Source: Marinibaculum pumilum
GTDB taxonomy: Bacteria > Pseudomonadota > Alphaproteobacteria > Ferrovibrionales > Ferrovibrionaceae
Assembly (NCBI RefSeq): GCF_042646425.1
Contig: NZ_JBHRTR010000013.1
Span: forward strand, 62,001 to 126,000
Length of the DNA: 64,000 nt
Reading direction: 5' to 3'
Shown: positions 23,903-32,991 of the stretch, piece by piece
Layout: every line of letters starts with the position of its first letter
Position numbering within the stretch: position 1 is the stretch's first letter
Translations under genes and position numbers: made by a program
The notes under the pieces: model-generated
Database searches by the model: none
Seen by the model: only the letters and a program-made list of their open reading frames with translations
Told to the model about the DNA's origin: nothing

Positions 23903-24376
23903 ATGACGCAAGACGCCGAGACCGGAGCGGATCCGGACCTGCTGGGCATGCCGATGCCGCCCTGCGCCCGCCTGCTGGGCTGGCGCCTGATCGAGCAGGA
24001 CCCGGACGCCGGCCGGATCCGGGTGGGGTTCGAGGGCAGGCCGGAATTCTGCAACCCGGCGGGCCTGATCCAGGGCGGGCTGCTGGCGGCGATGCTGGAC
24101 GACACGATGGGACCGGCGCTGGTGGTGGCGAGCCGCGGGCGCCTGTACTGCACGACCATCGACATGAATGTCAGCTACCTGGCGCCGGTCCGGCCCGGAC
24201 CGCTGGAAGGGCGCGCCAGGGTGGTGGAGGCGGGGCGCACGATCGCCTTCCTGGAGGGCGAGCTGGTCGATGCCGAGGGCCGGGTGCTGCTCCGCGCCAC
24301 CAGTAGTGCAAGGGTGCTGGAAGCGGCCCGGGCGCTGGGCGGCGGGGCGCCGGCGGTGCAGCCCGGGCCGGACTGA
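23903..24376 (+). CDS. PaaI family hotdog thioesterase
   Basis: The 157-residue protein has the hotdog-fold active-site helix pattern IQGGLLAAMLDDTMGPALVV at about residues 56-75, preceded by FCNPAGL, and the second strand block TIDMNVSYLAPVRPGPLEGR. It should hydrolyse an acyl-CoA thioester; the acyl group is unknown. The ATG at 23903 has GGGGAG 11 bases upstream. It is divergently paired with the WYL regulator. The tail after residue 145 is Ala/Gly-rich and probably disordered. Confidence 0.87.
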   Translation: MTQDAETGADPDLLGMPMPPCARLLGWRLIEQDPDAGRIRVGFEGRPEFCNPAGLIQGGLLAAMLDDTMGPALVVASRGRLYCTTIDMNVSYLAPVRPGPLEGRARVVEAGRTIAFLEGELVDAEGRVLLRATSSARVLEAARALGGGAPAVQPGPD

Positions 24377-24383
24377 GCCAGGT

Positions 24384-25262
24384 TCAGCCGCCGTTCGCGG
24401 CAGGTGCCGCGGCAACGGCGGCCGAGAACCCGGCCAGGGTGTCGCGTGCGGGGGCGAAATCGCCGGCCTCGGCCTGGCGGGCGACCGCCGCGACCGTCCG
24501 CGCCCAGTCCGCATAGGGCAGGGCATCGGCGGCGGGCCGGGCGGCCATGCGGCCGAGCGCGGCCCGGACCATGCGGGAGACGAGGTCGGCCAGCGGCGCG
24601 TCCTCCGCCTCCAGCGCGCGGCGCAGCACCGCCAGATAGCGCGGCAGGTCGGCGGCGCCCTCGTCGCGTGCGGTTTCCGACACCGCGTCGGCGCCGGGGG
24701 CCGCCAGGGCCAGCTGGTACTCCACCAGCGCATCGAGCAGGTCCGGCCGCGGCTCCCGCCCCGCGAACTCGACCACGATCACGCGGCGGGTGAAGTCGCG
24801 CAGCGACCCCATCCGGACGGCGGTGCCGTAGGGCGCATTGTCCGCGACGCCCTGCAGGCTGGGAATCTCCAGCGGCCGGTCCACCCCGTCATCGGCCATC
24901 GGGTTCCACAGCCGGTGCGCGACGTCGACCCGGCCGGGGCGGTCGGACAGGCCCGGGATGAACAGGTCGGCATTGGCGCCGCCATTGCCGTGGCAGGTCT
25001 GGCAGGCGATGCCGGACAGCCGGGCATTGCCGCCCAGGATCTCCGGCGACCGGAAGGCCAGCCGGCCAAGTTCCACCAGGCCATGGGCGCCGGCGGCGAC
25101 GGTCAGCCGTTCCGGCGGCAGTGCATCCTGTACCAGCCGGCTGTCAGGCGGCAGCCAGCGGCGGTCATGGACCTCCGGCGGCCCGCCGGCCGTTTCGGTT
25201 GCCGCGACGATGCCGCAGAGAAGGATCGCCGCCGCCGAAAGCGGTCCTGCCCGGCCCGCCAT
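24384..25262 (-). CDS. Secreted c-type cytochrome, related to cytochrome c peroxidase/MauG family
   Basis: The 292-residue protein has an N-terminal signal segment (AGPLSAAAILLCGIVAATETA) and one heme c site, CQTCH, at about residues 87-91. The sequence around it (LGRLAFRSPEILGGNARLSG) and the later PSLQGVADNAPYGTAVRMGS and LRDFTRRVI resemble the di-heme peroxidase family, yet only a single CxxCH is present, so it is not a normal di-heme peroxidase. It probably works in the periplasm in electron transfer. It starts 21 bases after the tldD stop and may share its transcript. Confidence 0.75.
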   Translation of the reverse strand: MAGRAGPLSAAAILLCGIVAATETAGGPPEVHDRRWLPPDSRLVQDALPPERLTVAAGAHGLVELGRLAFRSPEILGGNARLSGIACQTCHGNGGANADLFIPGLSDRPGRVDVAHRLWNPMADDGVDRPLEIPSLQGVADNAPYGTAVRMGSLRDFTRRVIVVEFAGREPRPDLLDALVEYQLALAAPGADAVSETARDEGAADLPRYLAVLRRALEAEDAPLADLVSRMVRAALGRMAARPAADALPYADWARTVAAVARQAEAGDFAPARDTLAGFSAAVAAAPAANGG

Positions 25263-25283
25263 CGGCGGCTGCGTCCGGATGTC

Positions 25284-26720
25284 TCAGCCGGTGCCGCCGA
25301 CGGTGATGCCGTCGATCAGCAGGGTCGGCTGTCCGACGCCGACCGGCACGCCCTGGCCCGCCTTGCCGCAGGTGCCGATGCCGGGGTCCAGCGCCATGTC
25401 GTTGCCGACCGCCTTCACCTTCTTCATCACCTCCGAACCCTGGCCGATCAAGGTCGCGCCCTTCAGCGGCGCGCCGATCCTGCCGTTCTCGATCCTGTAG
25501 GCCTCGGTGCAGGAGAAGACGAACTTGCCCGACGTGATGTCGACCTGGCCGCCGCCGAAATTCACCGCATAGACCCCGTCCTTCACCGAAGCGAGGATGT
25601 CGGCAGGGTCCGTGTCGCCGCCCAGCATGTAGGTGTTGGTCATCCGCGGCATCGGCATATGCGCGAAGCTCTGCCGCCGGCCGTTGCCGGTCGCCTTCAT
25701 GCCCATCAGGCGGGCGTTCATGCGGTCCTGCATGTAGCCGGTCAGGATGCCGTCCTCGATCAGCACGGTGCGGCTGGACGGCGTGCCCTCGTCGTCGATG
25801 GTCAGCGAGCCGCGCCGGTCGGGCAGGGTACCGTCGTCGACGATCGTCACCCCCGGCGCCGCCACTTGCTGCCCCATCAGGCCGGAAAAGACCGATGACT
25901 GCTTGCGGTTGAAGTCGCCCTCCAGGCCGTGGCCGACCGCCTCGTGCAGCAGCACGCCGGGCCAGCCCGGGCCCAGCACCACCGGCACCTCGCCCGCAGG
26001 GGCGGCTTCGGCGCGCAGATTGACCTCCGCCTGGCGCATCGCCTCGTCGACCTCGGCGCGCCAGCGGCCCGGCTCGAAATAAGCGGTATAGCCGGTGCGC
26101 CCGCCGGTCCCGGAGGAGCCGGATTCCTGGCGGTCGCCCTCGCCCATGACGACGGAGACATTGAGCCGCACCAGGGGGCGGATGTCCTGGCCCAGATAGC
26201 CGTCGGGGCGCAGGATCAGCACCGCCCGCCAGGCACCCAGAAGCGAGGCGGACACCTGCCGTACCCGGTCGTCGCGTCGCGCATAGGCGTCGATCTCCGA
26301 CAACAGCTTCACCTTCTCCGCGAAGGGGATCTCGTTCAGCGGGTTGTCGTCGGCATAGAGGCGCCGGTTGGTCAGTTCCGGGGCTGCTGCGAAGGCGCCG
26401 GCATGGCCGTCGCGCACCGCGCGCACCGTCTCCGCCGCGCGGCGCACCGCCGTCTCGCTCAGTTCGGAGGCATGGGCATAGCCGGTCTGTTCGCCGGACA
26501 CCGCGCGCAGGCCGAAGCCCTGGCTGGTGTCGAAATTGCAGGATTTCAGCCGCCCGTCGTCGAAGGCGAAGCTTTCCGAATAGGCATATTCCAGGAACAG
26601 CTCGCCATCGTCGGCGCCGTGCAGGGCGTCGGAGACGATCCCGGTGAGGCGCGGCCGGTCGAGCGCGCCACGGCTGAAGAACAGGTCCTCGGCGGAAGTG
26701 ATTCGGTCGGAGGCGGACAT
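25284..26720 (-). CDS. tldD: Metalloprotease TldD
   Basis: The 478-residue protein matches TldD, which together with TldE forms a zinc protease that degrades modified peptides and cleaves leader peptides. The zinc site is HEAVGHGLEGD at about residues 263-273, flanked by GPGWPGVLL. The C-terminal part has MTNTYMLGGD, GGGQVDITSGKFVFSC and IGTCGKAGQGVPVGVGQPTL, all typical of the family. The length is as usual. A tldE partner gene is not in the window. The gene is divergent from the cytochrome oxidase operon across a 468-base gap. Confidence 0.94.
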   Translation of the reverse strand: MSASDRITSAEDLFFSRGALDRPRLTGIVSDALHGADDGELFLEYAYSESFAFDDGRLKSCNFDTSQGFGLRAVSGEQTGYAHASELSETAVRRAAETVRAVRDGHAGAFAAAPELTNRRLYADDNPLNEIPFAEKVKLLSEIDAYARRDDRVRQVSASLLGAWRAVLILRPDGYLGQDIRPLVRLNVSVVMGEGDRQESGSSGTGGRTGYTAYFEPGRWRAEVDEAMRQAEVNLRAEAAPAGEVPVVLGPGWPGVLLHEAVGHGLEGDFNRKQSSVFSGLMGQQVAAPGVTIVDDGTLPDRRGSLTIDDEGTPSSRTVLIEDGILTGYMQDRMNARLMGMKATGNGRRQSFAHMPMPRMTNTYMLGGDTDPADILASVKDGVYAVNFGGGQVDITSGKFVFSCTEAYRIENGRIGAPLKGATLIGQGSEVMKKVKAVGNDMALDPGIGTCGKAGQGVPVGVGQPTLLIDGITVGGTG

Positions 26721-27188
26721 ACCCTCTCCATCGGTCAGGCGGATGCGGCCCGGCGGAAGCGGTGCCGGGCATGCGGCCCGGCCCGGCTGCTGCTGCGCAG
26801 GGCGATGATCTTGCCGCTATAGATGTCGTCTCAGGCGCGGCAGGTCCAGGGGGGAGGCGGGAAAGCGGCGGCGGAGGCCGCTTCCCGCATGGTCCGGGGA
26901 AGATGGTGGCGGGTCGCTACGAAGGTGCGACGTTGCGCCACGCTGACCCTTCCATACCCCCTTTCTACGATTTTGACCGGTATAGAGGCGTTCCGCGCGG
27001 CCTCCGCCCGTGGCGGAGGAACGGTCGCGGGCGCCGCCGCGCAGGCGCCGGAGCGGCCGGTGCCGGGATGTCGGAGCCCGGGTGTGGCGCTGGCGGCAGG
27101 GACGACACCACCGGAAACGGGCGGGTCGGAAGCAAGGGATTGGGGTGGCGGTGTTGCGCAACCCTCTGGGAACCCGAAGGGAACTGGG
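26721..27188. other. Long intergenic region / leader of the cytochrome oxidase operon
   Basis: No gene is visible in these 468 bases, although open frames run through because of the high GC. The patch around 26935-26990 is lower in GC and includes TTGACCGGTATAGAGG, a possible promoter element for the operon. A perfect hairpin follows at 27001-27019. The tldD promoter should lie at the left end. Neither promoter could be fixed with confidence. Confidence 0.45.
27001..27019 (+). promoter_or_regulatory. Perfect hairpin in the ctaC leader
   Basis: The arms CCTCCGCC and GGCGGAGG are perfectly complementary with a CGT loop. The hairpin lies about 170 bases upstream of the ctaC start and just after an AT-richer promoter-like patch. 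It has no T run. It may stabilise the leader or mask a purine-rich site; the role is unknown. Confidence 0.45.
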
Positions 27189-28133
27189 ATGACGCAGATC
27201 AGCGTTCGGGGCGGCGGGGCCGCCTGGAGCTTCGTCCGGCAGAGGGCGATCGCGCTGGCGGGGCTGCTGGCGTTTCTGGCGCTGGCCATGCCCGGACTGG
27301 CGGCTGCACAGGACGGCGAACCGTTGCCGGCAGACCTGGAGACGATCGGTATCGCCCAGCCCTGGCAGCTCGGCTATCAGCCCGCCGCCGCGCCGATCAT
27401 GGATTCGATCTACGACTTTCACGACCTGCTGCTGGTGGTGATCTTCGCGATCTCGATCTTCGTGCTTCTGCTGATGCTCTACGTGATGTTCCGGTTCAGC
27501 GCGAGCAAGAACCCGAACCCCTCGCGGACCTCGCACAACACCCTGGTCGAGGTGATCTGGACCGTCGTCCCGGTGCTGATCCTGGTGATCATCGCGATCC
27601 CGTCCTTCCGGCTGCTGTATTTCGAGGATCGCACGGTCGAGGCCGACCTGGTGGTGAAGGCGACCGGGCATCAGTGGTACTGGACCTACGAGTATCCGGA
27701 CGAGGGCCTGGTGTTCGACCAGCTGATGGTCGCCGATGCCGACCTGAAGCCCGGCGAGCCGCGCCTGCTGGAGACCGACACCGCCGTCGTGGTGCCGGTG
27801 GACAAGAAGGTCCGCGTGCTGACCACCGCCAGCGACGTGCTGCATTCCTGGACGATCCCGTCCTTCGGCATCAAGCAGGACAGCGTGCCCGGCCGGATCA
27901 ACGAGACCTGGTTCCTGGCGGAGCGTCCCGGCATCTACTACGGCCAGTGCTCCGAACTGTGCGGCGTGAACCACGCCTTCATGCCGATCAAGGTCGTCGC
28001 GGTGGAGCAGGCGGACTATGACCGCTGGCTGGCCTGGGCGAAGAACGAATATGCCGCGGTGAAGAGCGAGCCGCGGGCGGTGGCATCGGCGGCGGAGACG
28101 GACAAAGCCGCGGCGGCCGCGGCCGCGAAATAA
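27189..28133 (+). CDS. ctaC: Cytochrome c oxidase subunit II (aa3 type)
   Basis: The 314-residue protein carries the CuA centre that receives electrons from cytochrome c. A signal segment ends near AAAQDG (about residue 42), two membrane helices follow (LLLVVIFAISIFVLLLMLYV and VIWTVVPVLILVIIAIPSF), and the periplasmic cupredoxin domain has GHQWYWTYEYPD, LHSWTIPSFGIKQD and the CuA motif CSELCGVNHAFM. The C-terminal tail is Ala-rich. The ATG at 27189 follows GGGAACTGGG; upstream in-frame starts would disturb the signal. A 6-bp-stem hairpin (28141-28160) lies between it and ctaD. Confidence 0.96.
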   Translation: MTQISVRGGGAAWSFVRQRAIALAGLLAFLALAMPGLAAAQDGEPLPADLETIGIAQPWQLGYQPAAAPIMDSIYDFHDLLLVVIFAISIFVLLLMLYVMFRFSASKNPNPSRTSHNTLVEVIWTVVPVLILVIIAIPSFRLLYFEDRTVEADLVVKATGHQWYWTYEYPDEGLVFDQLMVADADLKPGEPRLLETDTAVVVPVDKKVRVLTTASDVLHSWTIPSFGIKQDSVPGRINETWFLAERPGIYYGQCSELCGVNHAFMPIKVVAVEQADYDRWLAWAKNEYAAVKSEPRAVASAAETDKAAAAAAAK

Positions 28134-28202
28134 GACAGCGCGCCGGCTTCAGGTCCGGCGGCGATCGGTTCTGTCGCGCTGCGGCGCGGGGAGGTCAAGG
28201 CG

Positions 28203-29822
28203 ATGGCATATTTCGACAAGACGGCTGACGCGCACGGGCACGACGCGCACGGCCATCCGACGGGGTGGAAGCGGTGGGTCTATTCCACCAACCACAAGGA
28301 CATCGGCACGATGTACCTGATCTTCGCGATCATCGCGGGGATCATCGGCGGGGCCATGTCGGTCCTGATCCGTGCGGAGCTGCAGGCGCCGGGCGACGGC
28401 ATCCTGGCCGGCGACAGCCAGTTCTACAACGTCCTGATCACCGGCCACGGCCTGATCATGATCTTCTTCATGGTCATGCCGGCGATGATCGGCGGCTTCG
28501 GCAACTGGTTCGTGCCGCTGATGATCGGCGCGCCGGACATGGCCTTCCCGCGGATGAACAACATCTCGTTCTGGCTGCTGCCGCCGGCCTTCGCGCTGCT
28601 GGTGATCTCGATGTTCGTGCCCGGCACGGCATCGGGCGACGGCGTCGGCACCGGCTGGACGATTTACCCGCCGCTCTCCTCCAACCTGGGCCATCCCGGC
28701 CCGGCGGTGGACTACGCCATCCTCAGCCTGCATATCGCCGGCGCCTCGTCGATCCTGGGCGCGGTGAACTTCATCACCACCATCTTCAACATGCGCGCGC
28801 CGGGCATGACCCTGCACAAGATGCCGCTGTTCGTCTGGTCGGTGCTGATCACCGCCTTCCTGCTGCTGCTGTCGCTGCCGGTCCTGGCGGGCGCCATCAC
28901 CATGCTGCTGACGGACCGCAATTTCGGCACCAGCTTCTTCAAGCCCGAGGGCGGCGGCGACCCGATCCTGTTCCAGCACCTGTTCTGGTTCTTCGGCCAC
29001 CCGGAAGTGTACATCCTGATCCTGCCGGGCTTCGGCATCATCAGCCAGGTGGTCTCCACCTTCGCGCGCAAGCCGGTGTTCGGCTATCTGGGCATGGCCT
29101 ATGCGATGGTGGCGATCGGTTTCGTCGGCTTCGTGGTCTGGGCGCACCACATGTACACAGTGGGCCTGAGCGTGAACACGCAGGCCTATTTCACCGCCGC
29201 GACGATGGTCATCGCGGTGCCGACCGGCATCAAGATCTTCTCCTGGATCGCGACGATGTGGGGCGGCTCGATCCAGTTCAAGACGCCGATGGTGTTCGCC
29301 CTGGGCTTCATCTTCCTGTTCACCGTGGGCGGCGTGACCGGCGTGGTGCTGGCCAATGCCGGCATCGACCACAGCCTGCACGACACCTACTACGTGGTGG
29401 CGCATTTCCACTATGTGCTGTCGCTGGGCGCGGTGTTCGCCATCTTCGCCGGCTTCTACTACTGGTTCCCGAAGATGAGCGGCCGGATGATCCCGGAATT
29501 CTGGGGCAAGCTGCACTTCTGGACGACGTTCATCGGCGTCAACCTGATCTTCTTCCCGATGCACTTCCTGGGCCTGGCCGGCATGCCGCGGCGCTATATC
29601 GACTATCCCGACGCCTATGCGGGCTGGAACATGGTCGCGTCGATCGGCTCCTACATCTCCGGCGCCTCGACCCTGCTGTTCGTCGGCATCGTGATCGTGG
29701 CGCTGATGAAGGGCCGCAAGGCGGAGGCCAATCCCTGGGGTGCCGGCGCGACGACCCTGGAATGGACCCTGTCCTCGCCGCCGCCCTTCCACCAGTTCGA
29801 GAAGCTGCCGGTCATCAAGTGA
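28203..29822 (+). CDS. ctaD: Cytochrome c oxidase subunit I (aa3 type)
   Basis: The 539-residue catalytic subunit reduces oxygen to water and pumps protons. The heme and copper ligands are visible: GHGLIMIFFMVMPAMIGGFG (heme a histidine), FWFFGHPEVYILILPGFG (CuB histidine, with the D-channel glutamate and the tyrosine crosslink), WAHHMYTVGLS (two CuB histidines) and HDTYYVVAHFHYVLSLG (heme a3 and heme a histidines). Twelve membrane helices fit the length. The start has GGGGAGGTCAAGGCG upstream. It is encoded 69 bases after ctaC. Confidence 0.97.
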   Translation: MAYFDKTADAHGHDAHGHPTGWKRWVYSTNHKDIGTMYLIFAIIAGIIGGAMSVLIRAELQAPGDGILAGDSQFYNVLITGHGLIMIFFMVMPAMIGGFGNWFVPLMIGAPDMAFPRMNNISFWLLPPAFALLVISMFVPGTASGDGVGTGWTIYPPLSSNLGHPGPAVDYAILSLHIAGASSILGAVNFITTIFNMRAPGMTLHKMPLFVWSVLITAFLLLLSLPVLAGAITMLLTDRNFGTSFFKPEGGGDPILFQHLFWFFGHPEVYILILPGFGIISQVVSTFARKPVFGYLGMAYAMVAIGFVGFVVWAHHMYTVGLSVNTQAYFTAATMVIAVPTGIKIFSWIATMWGGSIQFKTPMVFALGFIFLFTVGGVTGVVLANAGIDHSLHDTYYVVAHFHYVLSLGAVFAIFAGFYYWFPKMSGRMIPEFWGKLHFWTTFIGVNLIFFPMHFLGLAGMPRRYIDYPDAYAGWNMVASIGSYISGASTLLFVGIVIVALMKGRKAEANPWGAGATTLEWTLSSPPPFHQFEKLPVIK

Positions 29823-29866
29823 GACCGGCGGTTCGGACAGAGTAGAGCAGTCGACGGATCAGCAAC

Positions 29867-30904
29867 GTGAGCAACCTGCAGGGCAGCCCCGACCTGGCAT
29901 TTCCGGCCGCCGACGGCAGCAGCGCCGCCGGCGGCCAGGCCGCCGGGGCCGGCAATATCGCAACGGCGGGCGACTATCTCGCCCTCCTGAAGCCGCGGGT
30001 CATGTCGCTGGTGGTGTTCACCGGCCTGGTCGGCATGGTTCTCGGTGCCGGGCAGGCGGGAGGGGCCGCCGCTCTCGGCGGCGCGTCCCTGCACCCGATC
30101 CTCTGGCTGACGGCGCTCCTGTGCATTGCGGTCGGCGCAGGCGCTTCCGGCGCCATCAACATGTGGTACGACGCCGATATCGACGCCCAGATGTCCCGCA
30201 CCCGCAGCCGGCCGATCCCGCGTGGCCGGGTGGCACCGTCGGATGCGCTGGCCATGGGCATCCTGCTGTCGATCGCCTCGGTGACCGTGATGGCGCTGGC
30301 CGTCAACCTGACCGCTGCCGCCCTGCTGGCACTGACCATCGGCTTCTATGTCCTGGTCTATACGATGTGGCTGAAGCGGCGGACGCCGCAGAACATCGTG
30401 ATCGGCGGAGCCGCCGGCGCCCTGCCGCCGGTGATCGGCTGGGCGGCGGTGACCGGCCAGGTCGACATCTTTCCGCTGATCCTCTTCGGCCTGATCTTCC
30501 TCTGGACGCCGCCGCATTTCTGGGCCCTGGCGCTGTACCGGTCGGGCGATTATGCGCGGGCCCGCGTGCCGATGATGCCGGTGGTTGCCGGCGCGGCTGC
30601 GACCCGGCACCAGATCCTGGGCTATGCAGCGGTGCTGGTCCCCTTTGCCGTGACCCCCAGCCTGCTGGGCTATGCCGGCTGGCTGTACGGGGCGGGTGCG
30701 ATCGTGCTGGGCGCGATTTTCCAGTGGCTTTCGCTGCGGGTCTGGCTGGCTGGCGACGATGGCGGGCAGGGCGTGGTCGATGCCGGGCCGGCGAAGCGGC
30801 TGTTCGCCTTCTCGATCCTCTACCTGTTCCTGCTCTTCGCCCTTCTTCTGGCGGAGCAGCTGGTGCCGGGGGCGGAGCTGATCGCGCCGCTGGTCCGTCT
30901 CTGA
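29867..30904 (+). CDS. ctaB: Protoheme IX farnesyltransferase (heme O synthase)
   Basis: The 345-residue membrane enzyme adds a farnesyl group to heme b to make heme O, the precursor of the heme a in the oxidase. It has the aspartate motif NMWYDADIDAQMSRTRSRP at about residues 98-116 and the second family motif YTMWLKRRTPQNIVIGGAAG, and about nine helices. The first 40 residues are Gly/Ala/Ser-rich and not conserved, so the GTG at 29867 is the best available start but not certain. It lies 44 bases after ctaD. Confidence 0.94.
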   Translation: MSNLQGSPDLAFPAADGSSAAGGQAAGAGNIATAGDYLALLKPRVMSLVVFTGLVGMVLGAGQAGGAAALGGASLHPILWLTALLCIAVGAGASGAINMWYDADIDAQMSRTRSRPIPRGRVAPSDALAMGILLSIASVTVMALAVNLTAAALLALTIGFYVLVYTMWLKRRTPQNIVIGGAAGALPPVIGWAAVTGQVDIFPLILFGLIFLWTPPHFWALALYRSGDYARARVPMMPVVAGAAATRHQILGYAAVLVPFAVTPSLLGYAGWLYGAGAIVLGAIFQWLSLRVWLAGDDGGQGVVDAGPAKRLFAFSILYLFLLFALLLAEQLVPGAELIAPLVRL

Positions 30905-30940
30905 CCGCCGGCGATGACGGCGGAGGCGGGAACTCAGGCC

Positions 30941-31204
30941 ATGGCCGATCAGGGGCCGCAGCGCGATGACGGGAAGGCCGGGCCGGATGAAGGCGCAGAA
31001 TCCGGCAGCGGGATCTCCGTGCAGGAGCGCGCCGCGCGGCTGCGCGGCCGCAACCTCCTCCTGGGGGGCGCGCTGCTTTTGCTGGTGCTGCTGCTCTATG
31101 CGGTCAGTTTCGTGAAGACGCCGCCGGGTCCGGGCGGACCGGCGGAAGAGCAGGGCGCCGCGGCGCCCGCGGCGCAGCCGCTGTCCGGTCTGCGCGGCAA
31201 CTAG
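30941..31204 (+). CDS. Small single-helix membrane protein, CoxF-like by position
   Basis: The 87-residue product has a charged N-terminal part (VQERAARLRGRN), one membrane helix (LLLGGALLLLVLLLYAVSFV) and a Pro/Ala-rich tail. It sits between ctaB and ctaG, where alphaproteobacteria commonly encode a small CoxF-type protein. The ATG at 30941 has the GGAGGCGGGAA sequence upstream; an ATG at 30914 is alternative. Its role in oxidase assembly is inferred from position and topology only. Confidence 0.7.
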   Translation: MADQGPQRDDGKAGPDEGAESGSGISVQERAARLRGRNLLLGGALLLLVLLLYAVSFVKTPPGPGGPAEEQGAAAPAAQPLSGLRGN

Positions 31205-31262
31205 CCTGGAGGGTCGGCGGGATGCAGCCTGTCCTGCCGGCACTGGAATTGGGAATGGGATC

Positions 31263-31940
31263 GTGAACCCGGGGATCGTGAACGCGGAGATCAAGGAGCA
31301 GCGGCAGGCGGCGATGCGCCAGCGCAAGATGCGGCGGACCGCTTTGTTCTGCGCCGCGGCGGTCGCCGGCATGATCGGTCTCTCCTTCGCCTCGGTGCCG
31401 CTCTACGACCTGTTCTGCCGGGTGACCGGCTATGGCGGGACCACCCAGGTGGCCACCGGCGCCGCCGACCGGGTGCTCGACCGGCGGATCACCGTCCGCT
31501 TCAACGCGAATGTCGCCCGCGGGATGCCGTGGAGCTTCCACCCGCAGCAGCGGGCGGTGGACGTCCGGGTCGGCGAGGAGCGCCTGGCCTTCTATTCCGC
31601 CTACAACCCGACCGAGGCGCGCAGCGCCGGGACGGCGACGTTCAACGTCTCGCCGGCCAAGGCGGGCCAGTACTTCAACAAGATCGCCTGCTTCTGCTTC
31701 AGCGAGCAGGTGCTGGCGCCCGGCCAGTCGGTGCAGATGCCGGTATCCTTCTTCATCGACCCGGCGATTGCCGACGACCCGGCGCTGGACGATGTGGGGG
31801 AGATCACCCTGTCCTACACCTTCTTCCCGGACGAGACGCCGCCGGCCGATACCGCGGCGCTGGATCCCGGCGCCGTCCGGCCGGCAGGAGACGAGGCGGG
31901 AGCGGGCGCAGTGGCGAAGGGACGGCCGGCGGGCGGCTGA
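31263..31940 (+). CDS. ctaG: Cytochrome c oxidase assembly protein CtaG/Cox11
   Basis: The 225-residue protein delivers copper to the CuB site of subunit I. It has one N-terminal membrane helix (TALFCAAAVAGMIGLSFASV) and the periplasmic immunoglobulin-like domain with VPLYDLFCRVTGYGGTTQ, the copper-binding KIACFCFSEQ and the conserved LSYTFF. The GTG at 31263 is used; a second GTG at 31278 would shorten it by five residues. A hydrophilic tail of about 35 residues is unusual in length. It belongs to the oxidase operon. Confidence 0.94.
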   Translation: MNPGIVNAEIKEQRQAAMRQRKMRRTALFCAAAVAGMIGLSFASVPLYDLFCRVTGYGGTTQVATGAADRVLDRRITVRFNANVARGMPWSFHPQQRAVDVRVGEERLAFYSAYNPTEARSAGTATFNVSPAKAGQYFNKIACFCFSEQVLAPGQSVQMPVSFFIDPAIADDPALDDVGEITLSYTFFPDETPPADTAALDPGAVRPAGDEAGAGAVAKGRPAGG

Positions 31941-32069
31941 CGCCGGCCGGCAGGAGTTTGAGGGGCGCGGCGGGTGCCGGGGGATTGAGCCCTGCGCACA
32001 GCCGGGGTAGAGAACAACAAACGGCGGGGGATGACCGGTCCGCCGGCGCGGTCATGGAGACAGTAGAAG

Positions 32070-32888
32070 ATGGCTGATCACGTCGAACACGACTACCACC
32101 TGGTAGATCCGAGCCCCTGGCCCTTCGTGGGCTCCATCGGGGCGTTCGTGCTGGCCATCGGCGGGGTGTCGGTGATGCATGGCGCCAGCGTGGTCTGGCT
32201 GGCGCCGGGCGCGCTGATCGTGCTCTACACCATGCTGGTCTGGTGGCGCGACGTGGTGCGGGAGAGCCAGGGCGGCGTCGACCATACGCCGGTCGTGAAG
32301 CTGGGCCTGCGCTACGGCATGATCCTGTTCATCGCCTCGGAGGTGATGTTCTTCGTCGCCTGGTTCTGGGCCTATTTCAACGCGGCCCTGTTCCCGACAG
32401 AGGCGATCGGCGGGGTCTGGCCGCCGGAAGGCATCGACACCTTCGATCCCTGGCACCTGCCGTTCCTGAACACCCTGATCCTGCTGACCTCCGGTACCAC
32501 GGTGACCTGGGCGCACCACGCGCTGCTGCATGACGACCGCAAGGGCTTCCTGCAGGGCATGGTCCTGACCGTGGTGCTGGGCGTGCTGTTCAGCATCGTC
32601 CAGGTCTACGAATACACCCATGCGGCGTTCGGCTTCCGCGACGGCATCTATGCCTCGACCTTCTACATGGCGACCGGCTTCCACGGCGCCCATGTGCTGA
32701 TCGGCACCATCTTCCTGCTGGTCTGCCTGCTGCGCGGCTATGCCGGCCATTTCACCACCACCAAGCATTTCGGCTTCGAGGCGGCGGCGTGGTACTGGCA
32801 CTTCGTCGACGTCGTCTGGCTGTTCCTGTTCTGCGCCATCTACTGGTGGGGTGCGGGTCCGGAGATCGCCGGCGCCGCAGCCCACTGA
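32070..32888 (+). CDS. ctaE: Cytochrome c oxidase subunit III
   Basis: The 272-residue protein has the seven-helix pattern of subunit III. Hallmarks are WWRDVVRESQGGVDHTPVVK, LFIASEVMFFVAWFWAYFNA (the conserved glutamate helix), WAHHALLHDDRKG, ATGFHGAHVLIGTIFL and HFGFEAAAWYWHFVDVVWLF at the C terminus. It stabilises the oxidase and helps proton uptake. It closes the core oxidase gene set and is followed within seven bases by a long perfect hairpin. Confidence 0.97.
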   Translation: MADHVEHDYHLVDPSPWPFVGSIGAFVLAIGGVSVMHGASVVWLAPGALIVLYTMLVWWRDVVRESQGGVDHTPVVKLGLRYGMILFIASEVMFFVAWFWAYFNAALFPTEAIGGVWPPEGIDTFDPWHLPFLNTLILLTSGTTVTWAHHALLHDDRKGFLQGMVLTVVLGVLFSIVQVYEYTHAAFGFRDGIYASTFYMATGFHGAHVLIGTIFLLVCLLRGYAGHFTTTKHFGFEAAAWYWHFVDVVWLFLFCAIYWWGAGPEIAGAAAH

Positions 32889-32894
32889 CCTTCC

Positions 32895-32943
32895 GGTCCT
32901 GCCGGCCGCCCCGACGGCAAGGTCCAGGGCGGCCGGCAGGACC
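32895..32943. promoter_or_regulatory. Long perfect hairpin after ctaE
   Basis: The arms GGTCCTGCCGGCCGCC (32895-32910) and GGCGGCCGGCAGGACC (32928-32943) are perfectly complementary over 16 bp, with a 17-base loop. It lies directly after the ctaE stop. No T run follows, so a factor-independent terminator is not obvious; it may protect the 3' end of the oxidase message or reduce read-through into the next gene. Confidence 0.7.
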
Positions 32944-32991
32944 AATCCCTGGCGCGCCGCAGACGGCTTCGCGGCGCGGAGAGAGGCCCTC

